From an uncultured Collinsella sp. (lineage in GTDB: Bacteria; Actinomycetota; Coriobacteriia; Coriobacteriales; Coriobacteriaceae): a stretch of DNA of 14,360 bases. The notes beneath the pieces are model-generated. The model worked only from the letters and a program-made list of their open reading frames with translations, ran no database searches and was not told the DNA's origin. The position numbers were made by a program, and so were the translations under genes. The stretch lies in the NCBI GenBank assembly GCA_902495265.1, contig CABUWR010000012.1, forward strand, positions 1-14,360, read 5' to 3'. Positions 6,215-14,225 of the stretch are shown here, in pieces (positions within the stretch are counted from its first letter, which is position 1; every line of letters begins with the position of its first letter).

Positions 6215-7240
6215 CTAGTTGAGTCGCTCCACAAAGAAATCTGCCATGGAGAGGAACAGTTCGCGTGCATGCGGGTCGAGCGAAACGTCCTCGATGGCGG
6301 CCTTGGCTTTGGCGGTCAGGCCCAGCGCGTAGGTGTGGGCGTAATCGATAGAGCCGGTCTCCTGGAAGATTTCCACGGCGCGCGCGAGCTGCGCGGGGTC
6401 CTCGGTGCCCGAGGAGAGGATCGCTTCGATCTCGTCGTGATAGCGCTCATCAGACAGGCCGTGCACGGCGACCAGGGTGCGCTTGCCTTCTGTGATATCG
6501 GTACGGAAGTCCTTGTTGGCGGCTTCCTTGGTGCCGACAAGGTTGAGCAGGTCGTCCTGAATCTGAAAGGCAAGGCCGGTGTGCAGGCCAAAGGCGCGCA
6601 GTGCCTCGACCTGCTGTTCACTGCCTCCGCCAATGATGGCTCCGGTGGCAAGCGGCGTGGCTCCGCTGTAATACGCGGTCTTGTGCGTTGCCATGTCCAG
6701 GTAATCGTCGACCGAGATGTCAAAACGCCCGTCACGGACCCAGCCCAAGTCGAGCGCCTGACCCTCGATGGTGCGGACGATCATCTCGGTGAGCTCGTGG
6801 AGTACGCGCAGCTTTACGTCTGCCTCAAGCGTGGGATCGTCGAGAACCGTCTTGGTGACCATGGTAAGTGCCAGGTCGCCGCAGTTGATAGCAAGCCCCG
6901 TGCCCTCGGTGAGGTGCATGCAGGGCTTGCCGCGGCGCAGCTGGCCGTTGTCGGCGATGTCGTCATGGATGAGCGCACCCGACTGAAAGTGCTCGATAGC
7001 CGCCGCCGCGCTGCGGGCGCTCTCAAAGCTGCCGCCCACTGCGGTTGCGGCGAGCATGCAGATAAGCGGGCGGTGGCGCTTGCCGGCGTTGGCGGTAAAT
7101 GCCGAAAGCGGGGTATACAGGTAGCGCTCGATATCGGCAGAGGTCGCCTGTCCGTCAAAGAATGTGGCCAGATAGTCGTTGATCTGGTCAAAGTGCTGGG
7201 CTAAAAAGCTGGTAAACGGACTGGACACGGGTTCTCGCAT
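6215..7240 (-). CDS. Trans-isoprenyl diphosphate synthase (GGPP/polyprenyl type)
   Basis: 341 residues, a usual length for the family. It condenses isopentenyl diphosphate with allylic diphosphates in the cytoplasm to make chains for quinones, carotenoids or lipid carriers. Visible motifs are GKRHRP (53-58), HDDIAD with the first aspartate-rich motif D93-D94-x-x-D97 followed by RRGKP, GQALDL (160-165), HKT (186-188), and FQIQDDLLN (225-233). The second aspartate-rich motif ends in Asn233 rather than Asp, a change seen in some subfamilies. Product length cannot be read reliably. The start is uncertain: ATG 7240 has only AAGAAAGA directly before it, and an in-frame GTG lies four codons later with no better site. 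It lies 113 bases after the PTS gene and before the peptidoglycan-binding gene; co-transcription is possible but unproven. Confidence 0.9.
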   Translation of the reverse strand: MREPVSSPFTSFLAQHFDQINDYLATFFDGQATSADIERYLYTPLSAFTANAGKRHRPLICMLAATAVGGSFESARSAAAAIEHFQSGALIHDDIADNGQLRRGKPCMHLTEGTGLAINCGDLALTMVTKTVLDDPTLEADVKLRVLHELTEMIVRTIEGQALDLGWVRDGRFDISVDDYLDMATHKTAYYSGATPLATGAIIGGGSEQQVEALRAFGLHTGLAFQIQDDLLNLVGTKEAANKDFRTDITEGKRTLVAVHGLSDERYHDEIEAILSSGTEDPAQLARAVEIFQETGSIDYAHTYALGLTAKAKAAIEDVSLDPHARELFLSMADFFVERLN

Positions 7241-7353
7241 TCTTTCTTAGGTTGCATCATTGCGGTGTGCAGATACCATATTGCCACATTGGAGTTGCCG
7301 GCGCGTCTGTTTTGGCGATTTGGGGAAACGGGACGCGTGCGCGTGCCGGCTGC

Positions 7354-9804
7354 TTATATAAGCCTAAAGTGCTCGAGCGCCTTGACGACGCCATCTTTGT
7401 CGACCGAGTCGGTGATGTAGTCGGCGCGCTTTTTGAGATAGTCCGGCGCATTGCCCATGGCGATACCGACATCGACGGCGTTTATCAGCGAGACGTCATT
7501 GCTCGCGTCGCCAATGCCGTACACGGTTCCGTGGTGGGGATCGAGGGCGTCGAGTACAGACTGGATGCCCCCGCGCTTCGTGCATTCGCGGGGCGAGATT
7601 TCGGTTACCTCGAGTTCGAGCTCGTTAAAGCACAGCAGCGGCTCAAGTGCCTTATCTTGAGCGATGTGGTTGGCGAGCGATGTAGACATCAAGATCTTGT
7701 AGGCACTGTAATGCTGCAGCTGCGTGACTGCGTCGCCCAGGGTGCGCGCGTATCCGGGGGCATCGGGGGCATCGGCACTCATGCGCACGACGCCGTTGAG
7801 GCCCTCAAAGCGGATGACCTCGCCCGATTGCTCAAGGTAGGGGGCAAGACGCTGCAGCATGCTGGGCGTCATCGACAGATCGCGAATTGCGCGTCCGTTG
7901 ATCTCGGCGTAACCGCCCGCAAGACAGACGATGCCGGTCCACGGCAGCTCAAGAAGTTTGGGGTGGATGCAGCTCAGGGTGCGTCCCGTGCAGATAAAGG
8001 CCATGTTGCCGTTGGCGACAAACTCGCGGATTGCCTGCGAAACCGCCTCGTTGGGATAGGGGGACAGATCGCGCTCGTCTTCGGGAAGCTCCTGGGCAAG
8101 TCTGGGATCTTGCCAGGCGAGCGTACCGTCGATGTCGAAGAAGCAGATATCGCCGTGCTTGTGGGTTGGGCCGGCGGCAGGGGAGGCCGAGGTGGTGGGC
8201 GCAAATTCCGGCTCGAGGCCCATGATCTGGTCAAAATGCTCTTTAACGCGGGGAACGGAGATGCCGATGATCACCTGGGCGGTCTTGCCCGTAATGATGA
8301 GGCCCTTGGCGCCCGCCGCGACAAACGACGCGTTATCTGCAACGATGGAAGGGTCTGCGACCTCGACGCGCAGGCGCGTGGCGCAGTTGGTTGCGCCCAC
8401 AATATTGCCAACGCCACCTAAAAGCTGAATTACCCGCTCAGCGAGGATGTGATCTTGATCGGATCGACTATTGACCTCGTCATTGGGAGATTGCTCTTTG
8501 GCAAAGCCGCTTTCCGTTAAACGATCGATTGCCGCGCGATTGGCGACATGATCCTCGCGGCCCGGCGTCTTAAGGTCATAGATCAAGATGAGTGCTCGAA
8601 AACTAACAAAAAAGATGAGGCTAAAGGCAAGGCCGATACCGAGCGCCAAAAGATAGGCACCGGCATGCGTGCGCATGAGCGGAATAAAGTTGAAGGCTGC
8701 CATCTCCATGAGGCCGCCCGAGAAGATGCCGACGATGCCAAAGAGATTCATGGTTGTGGCAAGGCAAGACGATAAGACGGCGTAGAGAAAAAAGAGCCCG
8801 GGGTGGGTGAACATAAAGAGAAACTCGAGTGGCTCGGTAACGCCGCAAACCACCGAGGCGATGATGGCGGGAACAAGGATGACCCTGAGGCCGGCGCGGC
8901 GTTCTGGTTTTGCGGTGGAGTAGAACGCGGCTGCGATGGCGGGAAGGCCAAAGAGCTTGACCCAGCCGGTGGCGGTAAAACCGGCCCACGGCGCAAGTTC
9001 ATTAAGGGGGCGCGTGCTATGGGAGAGGATGGGGAGCAAGCTGCTCCACGTGGCGTAGATGCCGTCGTTAATGACCAGGTTGTCGTAGTAGATCGGCATG
9101 TAGAGCAGGTGGTGCAGCCCCATGGGCTCGAGCGCTCGCTCCAAAAACACAAAGATGCCCACGCCAAAGGGGCCGACGCTCGTAAGTGCATGGCGCAGCG
9201 TTTCGGTCATTGCGTATACGGAGGGCACGATGGCGGCCGAGATAGCGGCAAGGGCAAACACGGCAAAAAAGCTGATGAGGTAGACCAGCGAGGAGCCCGA
9301 GAAGGTGCCGAGCCAATCGGGAACCTTGGCATCGTAGAAGCGGTCATGGATGGCGACGACGGTTGCCGATACCACCAGCGGGCCGATAATGCCGGTGTCG
9401 AGCGTCTTGATGCCGTCGATGACGGTGATACCGTTGGCGGGGGTCAAAGATGACGGGTACTTAAGCCCAAGGTTGTCTCCGCTCAGCTTAATGATCTCGC
9501 TCAAAAAGAAGCAATAGGCAAAATAGGCCACGAGTGCCTCGAGGCAGCAGCGTGCCGGTTGCTTTTGGGCAAGACCGATAGGCAGCGCTACGGCAAAAAG
9601 GAGCGGGAGGCGCTTAAAGACCGTCCATGAGCCGCGCTGGATGATGGCCCAAAAAACGTACCAAGGGGTTCCGTATACGGCGAGGTCGCCGACGATGTCC
9701 GCAGTCGTTGCGAGAGCGGAGACGCCGACCATGAGGCCCGATATAGAAAACAGCATGGCGGGAGCGAACATTGCCCCGCCAAAGCGTTGGATTTTTTGCA
9801 GCAT
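7354..9804 (-). CDS. PTS EIIC-EIIB-HAD phosphatase fusion (glucose/maltose/trehalose type)
   Basis: 816 residues with three modules. EIIC (about 1-425) is a ten-or-so-helix sugar channel of the glucose superfamily: it opens MLQKIQRFGGAMFAPAMLFS and carries GVTEPLEFLFMF (321-332), close to MalX-type permeases. EIIB (about 450-530) has the phosphocysteine motif NCATRLRV with Cys474. After a short linker (531-550), residues 551-816 are a complete Cof-type HAD hydrolase: DIDGT (nucleophile D557, D559), CTGRT (605-609), Lys744 in CTKRGG, GDASND (765-770), with the cap domain between. All catalytic residues are present. No EIIA is encoded, so a glucose-type EIIA must act in trans; the HAD sits where EIIA lies in C-B-A permeases. 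The fusion suggests sugar is imported as a phosphate and then dephosphorylated. GGAAGG precedes the ATG. It is divergent from a TreR-like regulator with GTTTAAAC operator candidates between them. The substrate is inferred only. Confidence 0.9.
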   Translation of the reverse strand: MLQKIQRFGGAMFAPAMLFSISGLMVGVSALATTADIVGDLAVYGTPWYVFWAIIQRGSWTVFKRLPLLFAVALPIGLAQKQPARCCLEALVAYFAYCFFLSEIIKLSGDNLGLKYPSSLTPANGITVIDGIKTLDTGIIGPLVVSATVVAIHDRFYDAKVPDWLGTFSGSSLVYLISFFAVFALAAISAAIVPSVYAMTETLRHALTSVGPFGVGIFVFLERALEPMGLHHLLYMPIYYDNLVINDGIYATWSSLLPILSHSTRPLNELAPWAGFTATGWVKLFGLPAIAAAFYSTAKPERRAGLRVILVPAIIASVVCGVTEPLEFLFMFTHPGLFFLYAVLSSCLATTMNLFGIVGIFSGGLMEMAAFNFIPLMRTHAGAYLLALGIGLAFSLIFFVSFRALILIYDLKTPGREDHVANRAAIDRLTESGFAKEQSPNDEVNSRSDQDHILAERVIQLLGGVGNIVGATNCATRLRVEVADPSIVADNASFVAAGAKGLIITGKTAQVIIGISVPRVKEHFDQIMGLEPEFAPTTSASPAAGPTHKHGDICFFDIDGTLAWQDPRLAQELPEDERDLSPYPNEAVSQAIREFVANGNMAFICTGRTLSCIHPKLLELPWTGIVCLAGGYAEINGRAIRDLSMTPSMLQRLAPYLEQSGEVIRFEGLNGVVRMSADAPDAPGYARTLGDAVTQLQHYSAYKILMSTSLANHIAQDKALEPLLCFNELELEVTEISPRECTKRGGIQSVLDALDPHHGTVYGIGDASNDVSLINAVDVGIAMGNAPDYLKKRADYITDSVDKDGVVKALEHFRLI

Positions 9805-9845
9805 GTTCTGCCTTCCGAATATCGAGGCGCGTTGCGCGTGGGGAA

Positions 9846-9857
9846 ACGTTTAAACAA
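9846..9857. promoter_or_regulatory. Candidate regulator operator 1 (PTS side)
   Basis: ACGTTTAAACAA holds the 8-bp palindrome GTTTAAAC (9848-9855). It lies about 40 bases before the PTS start and just downstream of a possible - strand -10 box TACAAT (9866-9871), where a repressor could block transcription. The 10-mer GTTTAAACAA is repeated at 9970-9979. Confidence 0.55.
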
Positions 9858-9967
9858 TGGATTCATTGTAGAGGACCAGACGATTGTTGTGCCGGCAGTT
9901 TTGAGCGAAACCGATTTGGGCACGACAGAAACCGTCAACGGTTAAATCCTGTCGCTTTACCGATATT

Positions 9968-9979
9968 CGGTTTAAACAA
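9968..9979. promoter_or_regulatory. Candidate regulator operator 2 (regulator side)
   Basis: CGGTTTAAACAA repeats the GTTTAAACAA core of operator 1. It overlaps the -35 position of a possible + strand promoter with -10 TATCGT (9993-9998), about 55 bases before the regulator gene, consistent with autoregulation. The rest of the 229-base intergenic region (9805-10033) shows no other feature I recognise. Confidence 0.55.
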
Positions 9980-10033
9980 CTTTAAGAAATGCTATCGTGC
10001 CTAGCCGGAAATAAATAATGTAGAGGTGAAACA

Positions 10034-10753
10034 ATGCCAAAAGCGATATACGAAGGAATCTACCGCGAGATCCGTTCGCGCATCATTAACGGGACCTATG
10101 CGTTTCAGGAGATGCTGCCAACCGAAGCCGAGCTGACCGCGGAATTTGGTTGCACGCGCAATACCGTCCGCCGCGCTTTGAGCATGCTGGCAGACGAGAT
10201 GTTTGTGCAGCCCATACACGGCAAGGGCGTGCGCGTTATTTGGCTCAAGGGCGAAACCGACATGCTGGGCGCACTCGAGGAAGTCGAGTCGTTTGGCGAA
10301 TTTGCAAAGCGCAACAATGCCGTCGCATCGACCGAGGTCAAGTCTTTTGAACATTTGATTTGCACTGAGCAACTCTCTCGTCGCCTGGGCTTTAAGGTGG
10401 GCGAGGAGTTGATTCGCGTGGTGCGTGTCCGAAGCCTTAACGGCAATGCACGCCAAGTAGACCATGGTTACTTTTTGGAGTCGATCGCCAAGGGCCTGAC
10501 GCCCGAGATTGCCGCAAAATCAATTTACGACTATCTGGAGCACAAACGCGGCGTCAAGGTGATGGCGAGCCGTCGTACGGTGAGTGTCGAGCTTGCCAAC
10601 GATGAGGACTGCAGTTATCTTGACCTCGGCAAATACAACTGCGTTGCCGTCATGGAGAGCCAGTCGTACACCTCGGACGGCATCTTGTTCGAGGTCACGC
10701 ATGCCCGCACGCATCCCGAGATCTTCCACTACCGCGTCAACTCCAAGCGATAG
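10034..10753 (+). CDS. TreR-like GntR/HutC-family transcriptional regulator
   Basis: 239 residues. Residues 5-70 form a GntR winged helix-turn-helix (LPTEAELTAEFGCTRNTVRRAL, then HGKG in the wing). Residues about 85-235 form a UTRA ligand domain. The layout matches the Bacillus trehalose repressor TreR, including a VESFGEFAK segment after the DNA-binding domain and SIYDYLEHKRG (compare SIYEYIEGELG in TreR), so a sugar-phosphate such as trehalose-6-phosphate is a reasonable ligand. AGAGGTGA lies before the ATG. It is transcribed away from the PTS fusion gene, its likely target, and is followed by a strong terminator and the ABC operon, which carries similar operator-like palindromes. I have not assigned the treR symbol because no trehalose-6-phosphate hydrolase gene is in view. 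Confidence 0.9.
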   Translation: MPKAIYEGIYREIRSRIINGTYAFQEMLPTEAELTAEFGCTRNTVRRALSMLADEMFVQPIHGKGVRVIWLKGETDMLGALEEVESFGEFAKRNNAVASTEVKSFEHLICTEQLSRRLGFKVGEELIRVVRVRSLNGNARQVDHGYFLESIAKGLTPEIAAKSIYDYLEHKRGVKVMASRRTVSVELANDEDCSYLDLGKYNCVAVMESQSYTSDGILFEVTHARTHPEIFHYRVNSKR

Positions 10754-10791
10754 CCGGCTAGCTCGCAGCCTGACGAGACTCATGGCCTCAA

Positions 10792-10846
10792 AGAGAAAAC
10801 GCCCGGTCAAACCGACGGTACATCGGCTTGACCGGGCGTTTTCTCT
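10792..10846. terminator. Strong intrinsic terminator after the regulator gene
   Basis: Arms 10792-10815 and 10823-10846 are 24 bases each and pair with a single mismatch, loop CGGTACA. The stem contains AAAAC and GTTTT, so a U tract is incorporated and it could work in both directions. It separates the regulator gene from the ABC operon. Confidence 0.9.
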
Positions 10847-10864
10847 GCATTCAATAACAAATAA

Positions 10865-10876
10865 TTGTTTATACAA
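10865..10876. promoter_or_regulatory. Candidate operator 3 (upstream of ABC operon)
   Basis: TTGTTTATACAA is a near-perfect 12-bp palindrome, resembling both the GTTTAAACAA sites beside the regulator gene and the TTGTATATACAA type known for Bacillus TreR. A further odd palindrome, ACTTGTCAAGT, follows at 10878-10888. Confidence 0.5.
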
Positions 10877-10939
10877 AACTTGTCAAGTATCAAGTTGAAA
10901 TTACCGTTCACCGAAGTTTTCCTACCGCTCTAGTAATAC

Positions 10940-10975
10940 TTGTTCAAACAACTAGCCAAATAGCGTATTGTACAA
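10940..10975 (+). promoter_or_regulatory. Promoter and overlapping operator of the sugar ABC operon
   Basis: The palindrome TTGTTCAAACAA (10940-10951) overlaps a possible -35 box TTCAAA (10943-10948). A -10 box TATTGT (10966-10971) follows with 17-base spacing and is itself overlapped by the palindrome TTGTACAA (10968-10975). Operator on both boxes is the usual layout for repression. Transcription would start near 10978, giving an 80-base leader. Confidence 0.5.
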
Positions 10976-11017
10976 ATCAGCAAAAGGGGCAAAGTCCCCG
11001 AGCCAATCTCCGAAGGC

Positions 11018-11036
11018 GGCGGCAAAGGGTGCCGCC
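11018..11036 (+). other. 5' UTR hairpin of the binding-protein mRNA
   Basis: GGCGGCA (11018-11024) pairs perfectly with TGCCGCC (11030-11036), loop AAGGG, just upstream of the ribosome site. A smaller GGGG/CCCC stem lies at 10986-10999. No T run follows, so it is more likely a stabilising element than a terminator. Confidence 0.4.
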
Positions 11037-11059
11037 ACGGTGTGAAAGGGTGGATTGTA

Positions 11060-12376
11060 ATGAAGAACGAAATGAGCAGAAGGCAGTTCCTGGGCTTTGC
11101 TGGTTCCGCGGCTGCGGTTCTTGGTCTGGGCCTCGTGGGCTGCGGTGGTTCTGCCGGCTCCGGCTCCTCTGCTTCTGGTGACGCTGCCGAGGTCTACTTC
11201 CTCCAATTCAAGCCCGAGGTCGACAAGGAGTGGAAGGAGATCGCCAAGGCGTACAAGGAGGAGAAGGGCGTCGAGGTCAAGATCGTGACCGCCGCCTCCA
11301 ACACCTACGAGGAGAAGCTCAAGTCCGAGATGTCCAAGAGCTCCGCTCCGACCCTGTTCCAGGTCAACGGCCCCACCGGTCTTAAGAACTGGAAGGATTA
11401 CTGCGCCGACCTGTCCGATACCAAGCTCCGCGGTGAGCTCATTGACGACTCCCTGGCTCTGCAGTCCGACGGCAAGGATGTGTGCATCGACTGGGTTCAG
11501 GAGAGCTTCGGCATTATTTACAACAAGCAGCTGCTCGAGAAGGCTGGCTACAAGGCCGAGGACATCAACTCCTTCGACAAGCTGAAGGCTTGTGCCGACG
11601 ACATCCAGGCCCGCAAGGACGAGCTTGGTGTCGAGGGTGCCTTCACTTCCGCCGGCATGGACGACTCCTCCAGCTGGCGCTACACCACCCACCTTGCCAA
11701 CATGCCGCTCTACTACGAGTTTGAGAAGGAGCACAACCAGGAGGACGACGAGATCAAGGGTGAGTTCCTCGACAACTACAAGCAGATCTTCGACCTGTAC
11801 ATCACCGACTCCACCTGCGATCCTTCGCAGCTTGCCTCCAAGACCGGCGACGACGCCACCAACGAGTTCGCAACCGGCAAGGCCGTCTTCTACCAGAACG
11901 GCTCTTGGGCCTACTCTGACCTCGTCAAGGCCGGCATGACCGACGATCAGATTGGCATGATGCCCATCTACATCGGTGTTGACGGCGAGGAGAACCAGGG
12001 CCTGTGCTCCGGCGGCGAGAACTACTGGTGCGTCAGTTCCCAGGCTTCCGAGGATGCCCAGAAGGCCACCGAGGACTTCATGTATTGGTGCGTCACCGCT
12101 GACACCCCGACCAGCATCATCGCCGACAAGATGGGTCTGACCGCTCCGTTCAAGAGCGCCAAGGAGACCACCAACGTCTTCTCGCAGCAGGCCGTTGCCA
12201 TGGCCAAGGACGGCAAGAAGACCGTCGCTTGGGACTTCGTCTACATTCCCTCCGAGGAGTGGAAGAAGAACCTCAAGCAGGCTCTGATTGCCTACGCTGC
12301 CGATAACAGCAAGTGGGACGGCGTCAAGAACGCCTTCGTCGATGGCTGGAAGACCGAGAAGGCCGCTTCCGAGTAA
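11060..12376 (+). CDS. Sugar ABC transporter substrate-binding lipoprotein (Tat-exported)
   Basis: 438 residues from ATG 11060; the frame opens earlier at GTG 11042, but that codon precedes the ribosome site AAAGGG (11045-11050) and would spoil the signal. The N-terminus has a twin-arginine motif SRRQFLG (R7, R8), a hydrophobic stretch and a lipobox LVGC with Cys28, so it should be exported folded and lipid-anchored. A Gly/Ser linker follows. The body is a family 1 extracellular solute-binding protein of the CUT1 (oligosaccharide) class: EVYFLQFKPEVDKEWKEIAKAYKEEKGVEVKI at the first lobe, FQVNGPTGLKNW, ESFGIIYNKQLLEKAGY, and the late GGENYWCVSS. Codon use is strongly biased, as expected for an abundant protein. 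It begins the operon with two permeases and an ATPase. The sugar is unknown; the nearby TreR-like gene suggests an alpha-glucoside. Confidence 0.92.
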   Translation: MKNEMSRRQFLGFAGSAAAVLGLGLVGCGGSAGSGSSASGDAAEVYFLQFKPEVDKEWKEIAKAYKEEKGVEVKIVTAASNTYEEKLKSEMSKSSAPTLFQVNGPTGLKNWKDYCADLSDTKLRGELIDDSLALQSDGKDVCIDWVQESFGIIYNKQLLEKAGYKAEDINSFDKLKACADDIQARKDELGVEGAFTSAGMDDSSSWRYTTHLANMPLYYEFEKEHNQEDDEIKGEFLDNYKQIFDLYITDSTCDPSQLASKTGDDATNEFATGKAVFYQNGSWAYSDLVKAGMTDDQIGMMPIYIGVDGEENQGLCSGGENYWCVSSQASEDAQKATEDFMYWCVTADTPTSIIADKMGLTAPFKSAKETTNVFSQQAVAMAKDGKKTVAWDFVYIPSEEWKKNLKQALIAYAADNSKWDGVKNAFVDGWKTEKAASE

Positions 12377-12407
12377 GCAGTTGCTGCCCAAGCTATCTGA
12401 TTAGCGA

Positions 12408-12443
12408 CAGGGGGCGGGCAGACGTTGGTTTGCCCGCCCCCTG
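12408..12443 (+). other. Intercistronic hairpin after the binding-protein gene
   Basis: A perfect 13-bp GC-rich stem (12408-12420 with 12431-12443) with a 10-base loop and no following T run. Such stems after binding-protein genes are known to protect the upstream mRNA and lower expression of the permeases, giving binding protein in excess. That function is inferred here. Confidence 0.7.
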
Positions 12444-12463
12444 CATATTGAAAGGACCCTTTT

Positions 12464-13318
12464 ATGGGCAAAGCACTCAAGCGCTGGTGGCCGCTCTTTA
12501 TGCTGCCCACGTGTCTGGCGTTTATGATCGGGTTCGTGATCCCTTTTATCCAGGGTTTCTATCTCTCGTTCTGCCAGTTTATTATCATTAGTAACGCGCA
12601 CTTTGTCGGTATCGAGAACTACGTGCGCGCGCTGTCCGATCCGCAGTTCTCCACGTCGTTCTTCTTTACCGTGGCGTTTGCCTTCCTGTCGACGGTGCTC
12701 ATCAACGTGATCGCCCTGGCCATTGCGCAGGCGCTCACCCGCAAGGCGCTCAAAGGCACCAACATCTTCCGTACGATCTTCTTTATGCCTAACCTGATCG
12801 GCGGCATCGTGCTGGGCTACATTTGGCAGATTCTGATCAACTGCCTGCTCTCCAACGTGGGCGCCCAGCTCATCGCCCTTAACTCTGCTGCTGGCTTCTG
12901 GGGCCTTATCATCCTGACCCTGTGGCAGCAGGTCGGCTACATGATGATTATCTACATCGCTGGTCTGCAGTCCATTCCGTCCGACTACATCGAGGCCGCC
13001 AAGGTCGACGGTGCCACGGCATGGCAGACGTTTTGGAAGGTTAAGATCCCTAACCTGATGCCGACCATCACCATCTGCCTGTTCCTGTCCATCACCAACG
13101 GCTTTAAGCTGTTCGACCAGAACCTCGCCCTTACCGGCGGCGCCCCCGCGCACTCCACCGAGATGCTCGCCCTGAACATCTACAACACGTTCTATTCGCG
13201 TGCCGGTATCGCATGGCAGGGTATCGGTCAGGCCAAGGCGGTTATCTTCTGCATCCTGGTCGTAGCCATCTCCATGATTCAGCTTAAGGCCACGAGGTCC
13301 AAGGAGGTGCAGCAGTAA
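12464..13318 (+). CDS. Sugar ABC transporter permease, MalF/UgpA type
   Basis: 284 residues with about six membrane helices. It has the inner-membrane permease EAA loop EAAKVDGATAWQTFWKVKIP from E177, with the conserved Gly183, which docks on the ATPase. The N-terminus (RWWPLFMLPTCLAFMIGFVIPFIQGFYLSF) is typical of the short MalF-like CUT1 partner. GAAAGGA lies seven bases before the ATG. It follows the binding-protein gene after a hairpin and overlaps the next gene by one base. Confidence 0.92.
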   Translation: MGKALKRWWPLFMLPTCLAFMIGFVIPFIQGFYLSFCQFIIISNAHFVGIENYVRALSDPQFSTSFFFTVAFAFLSTVLINVIALAIAQALTRKALKGTNIFRTIFFMPNLIGGIVLGYIWQILINCLLSNVGAQLIALNSAAGFWGLIILTLWQQVGYMMIIYIAGLQSIPSDYIEAAKVDGATAWQTFWKVKIPNLMPTITICLFLSITNGFKLFDQNLALTGGAPAHSTEMLALNIYNTFYSRAGIAWQGIGQAKAVIFCILVVAISMIQLKATRSKEVQQ

Positions 13319-14157
13319 TGAAACGCGATAAGGTTATCAATCGTGCGCTCTCGATTTTCTTTACGATTCTGTCGCTCGCGTGGATCTACCCCGTGTTCAT
13401 GATTGCGCTCAATTCCTTTAAAAAGGCAACTGCAATCAGCACCACCACGGCATTCGATCTGCTCACGCCCGAGACGTTCAACGGTCTCGCAAACTACATG
13501 CACGCTCTTAACGAGCAGGGCTTTGCCTCGGCGTTTATGTACTCGCTCATCATCACCGTCACGTCGGTCGTGCTGATCTTGGTGTGCTGCTCCATGTGCG
13601 CTTGGTACGTAGTGCGCGTCAACAGCAAGATCTCGAACTTCTTCTATTACCTGTTCGTGTTCTCGATGGTCGTACCGTTCCAGATGCTCATGTTCACGCT
13701 GTCCAATTTGGCGGACCGCATCGGCTTCAACACGCCGTTCAACATCTGCTTTATCTACCTTGGCTTTGGCGCGGGCCTGGCGGTCTTTATGTTCGCCGGC
13801 TTTGTAAAGAACATCCCGCTCGAGATCGAAGAGGCGGCCATGATCGACGGCTGCAACCCGGTCCAGGTGTTCTTTAAGATCGTCCTCCCCATCATGAAGC
13901 CCACCTATCTTTCGGTCGGCATCCTCGAGACCATGTGGGTCTGGAACGACTATCTGCTGCCCTACCTTACGCTCGACTCCACCAAGTACAAGACCATTCC
14001 TATCTTGATTCAGTACTTCCGCGGCGGCTACGGCCACGTCGAGCTCGGCCCCATGATGGCCTGCATCATGATGGTCGTTGTCCCCATCGTCATCATGTAC
14101 ATCCTCTGCCAGAAGTACATCATCGACGGTGTGGTGGCAGGTGCCGTCAAGGGCTGA
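13318..14157 (+). CDS. Sugar ABC transporter permease, MalG/UgpE type
   Basis: 279 residues with about six membrane helices. The EAA loop reads EEAAMIDGCNPVQVFFKIVLP (E172, Gly178), and the protein has the MalG-like SMVVPFQMLMF segment. It pairs with the preceding permease to form the channel. Start and preceding stop overlap in TAATG, implying translational coupling and equal subunit amounts. Confidence 0.92.
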   Translation: MKRDKVINRALSIFFTILSLAWIYPVFMIALNSFKKATAISTTTAFDLLTPETFNGLANYMHALNEQGFASAFMYSLIITVTSVVLILVCCSMCAWYVVRVNSKISNFFYYLFVFSMVVPFQMLMFTLSNLADRIGFNTPFNICFIYLGFGAGLAVFMFAGFVKNIPLEIEEAAMIDGCNPVQVFFKIVLPIMKPTYLSVGILETMWVWNDYLLPYLTLDSTKYKTIPILIQYFRGGYGHVELGPMMACIMMVVVPIVIMYILCQKYIIDGVVAGAVKG

Positions 14158-14182
14158 TGCCGTAACTGTTTTGCAAGTTTTA

Positions 14183-14207
14183 GCGGCGCCCCTCAGTGCG
14201 GCGCCGC
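14183..14207 (+). other. Intercistronic hairpin before the ATPase gene
   Basis: GCGGCGCC (14183-14190) pairs with GGCGCCGC (14200-14207), loop nine bases, no T run. It lies between permease and ATPase genes and may tune processing or read-through. Confidence 0.5.
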
Positions 14208-14225
14208 GTATCGAAAGGTAGAGAC

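Noticed and set aside
5630..7204. 524-codon + strand frame across the PGBD and isoprenyl synthase genes
   Set aside because: It spans two recognisable - strand genes and their gap, has no family motif, and ignores the motif-bearing strand.
7297..7363. Inverted repeat 7297-7305/7340-7350 and palindrome GCTTATATAAGC (7352-7363) at the end of the PTS gene
   Set aside because: The stem has a bulge, a 34-base loop and no T run, so I cannot call a terminator; the palindrome overlaps the stop codon and may be chance.
10952..12391. 479-codon - strand frame opposite the binding-protein gene
   Set aside because: Leu/Gly/Val-rich mirror of a strongly codon-biased gene. The + strand protein has a Tat signal, a lipobox and family motifs.
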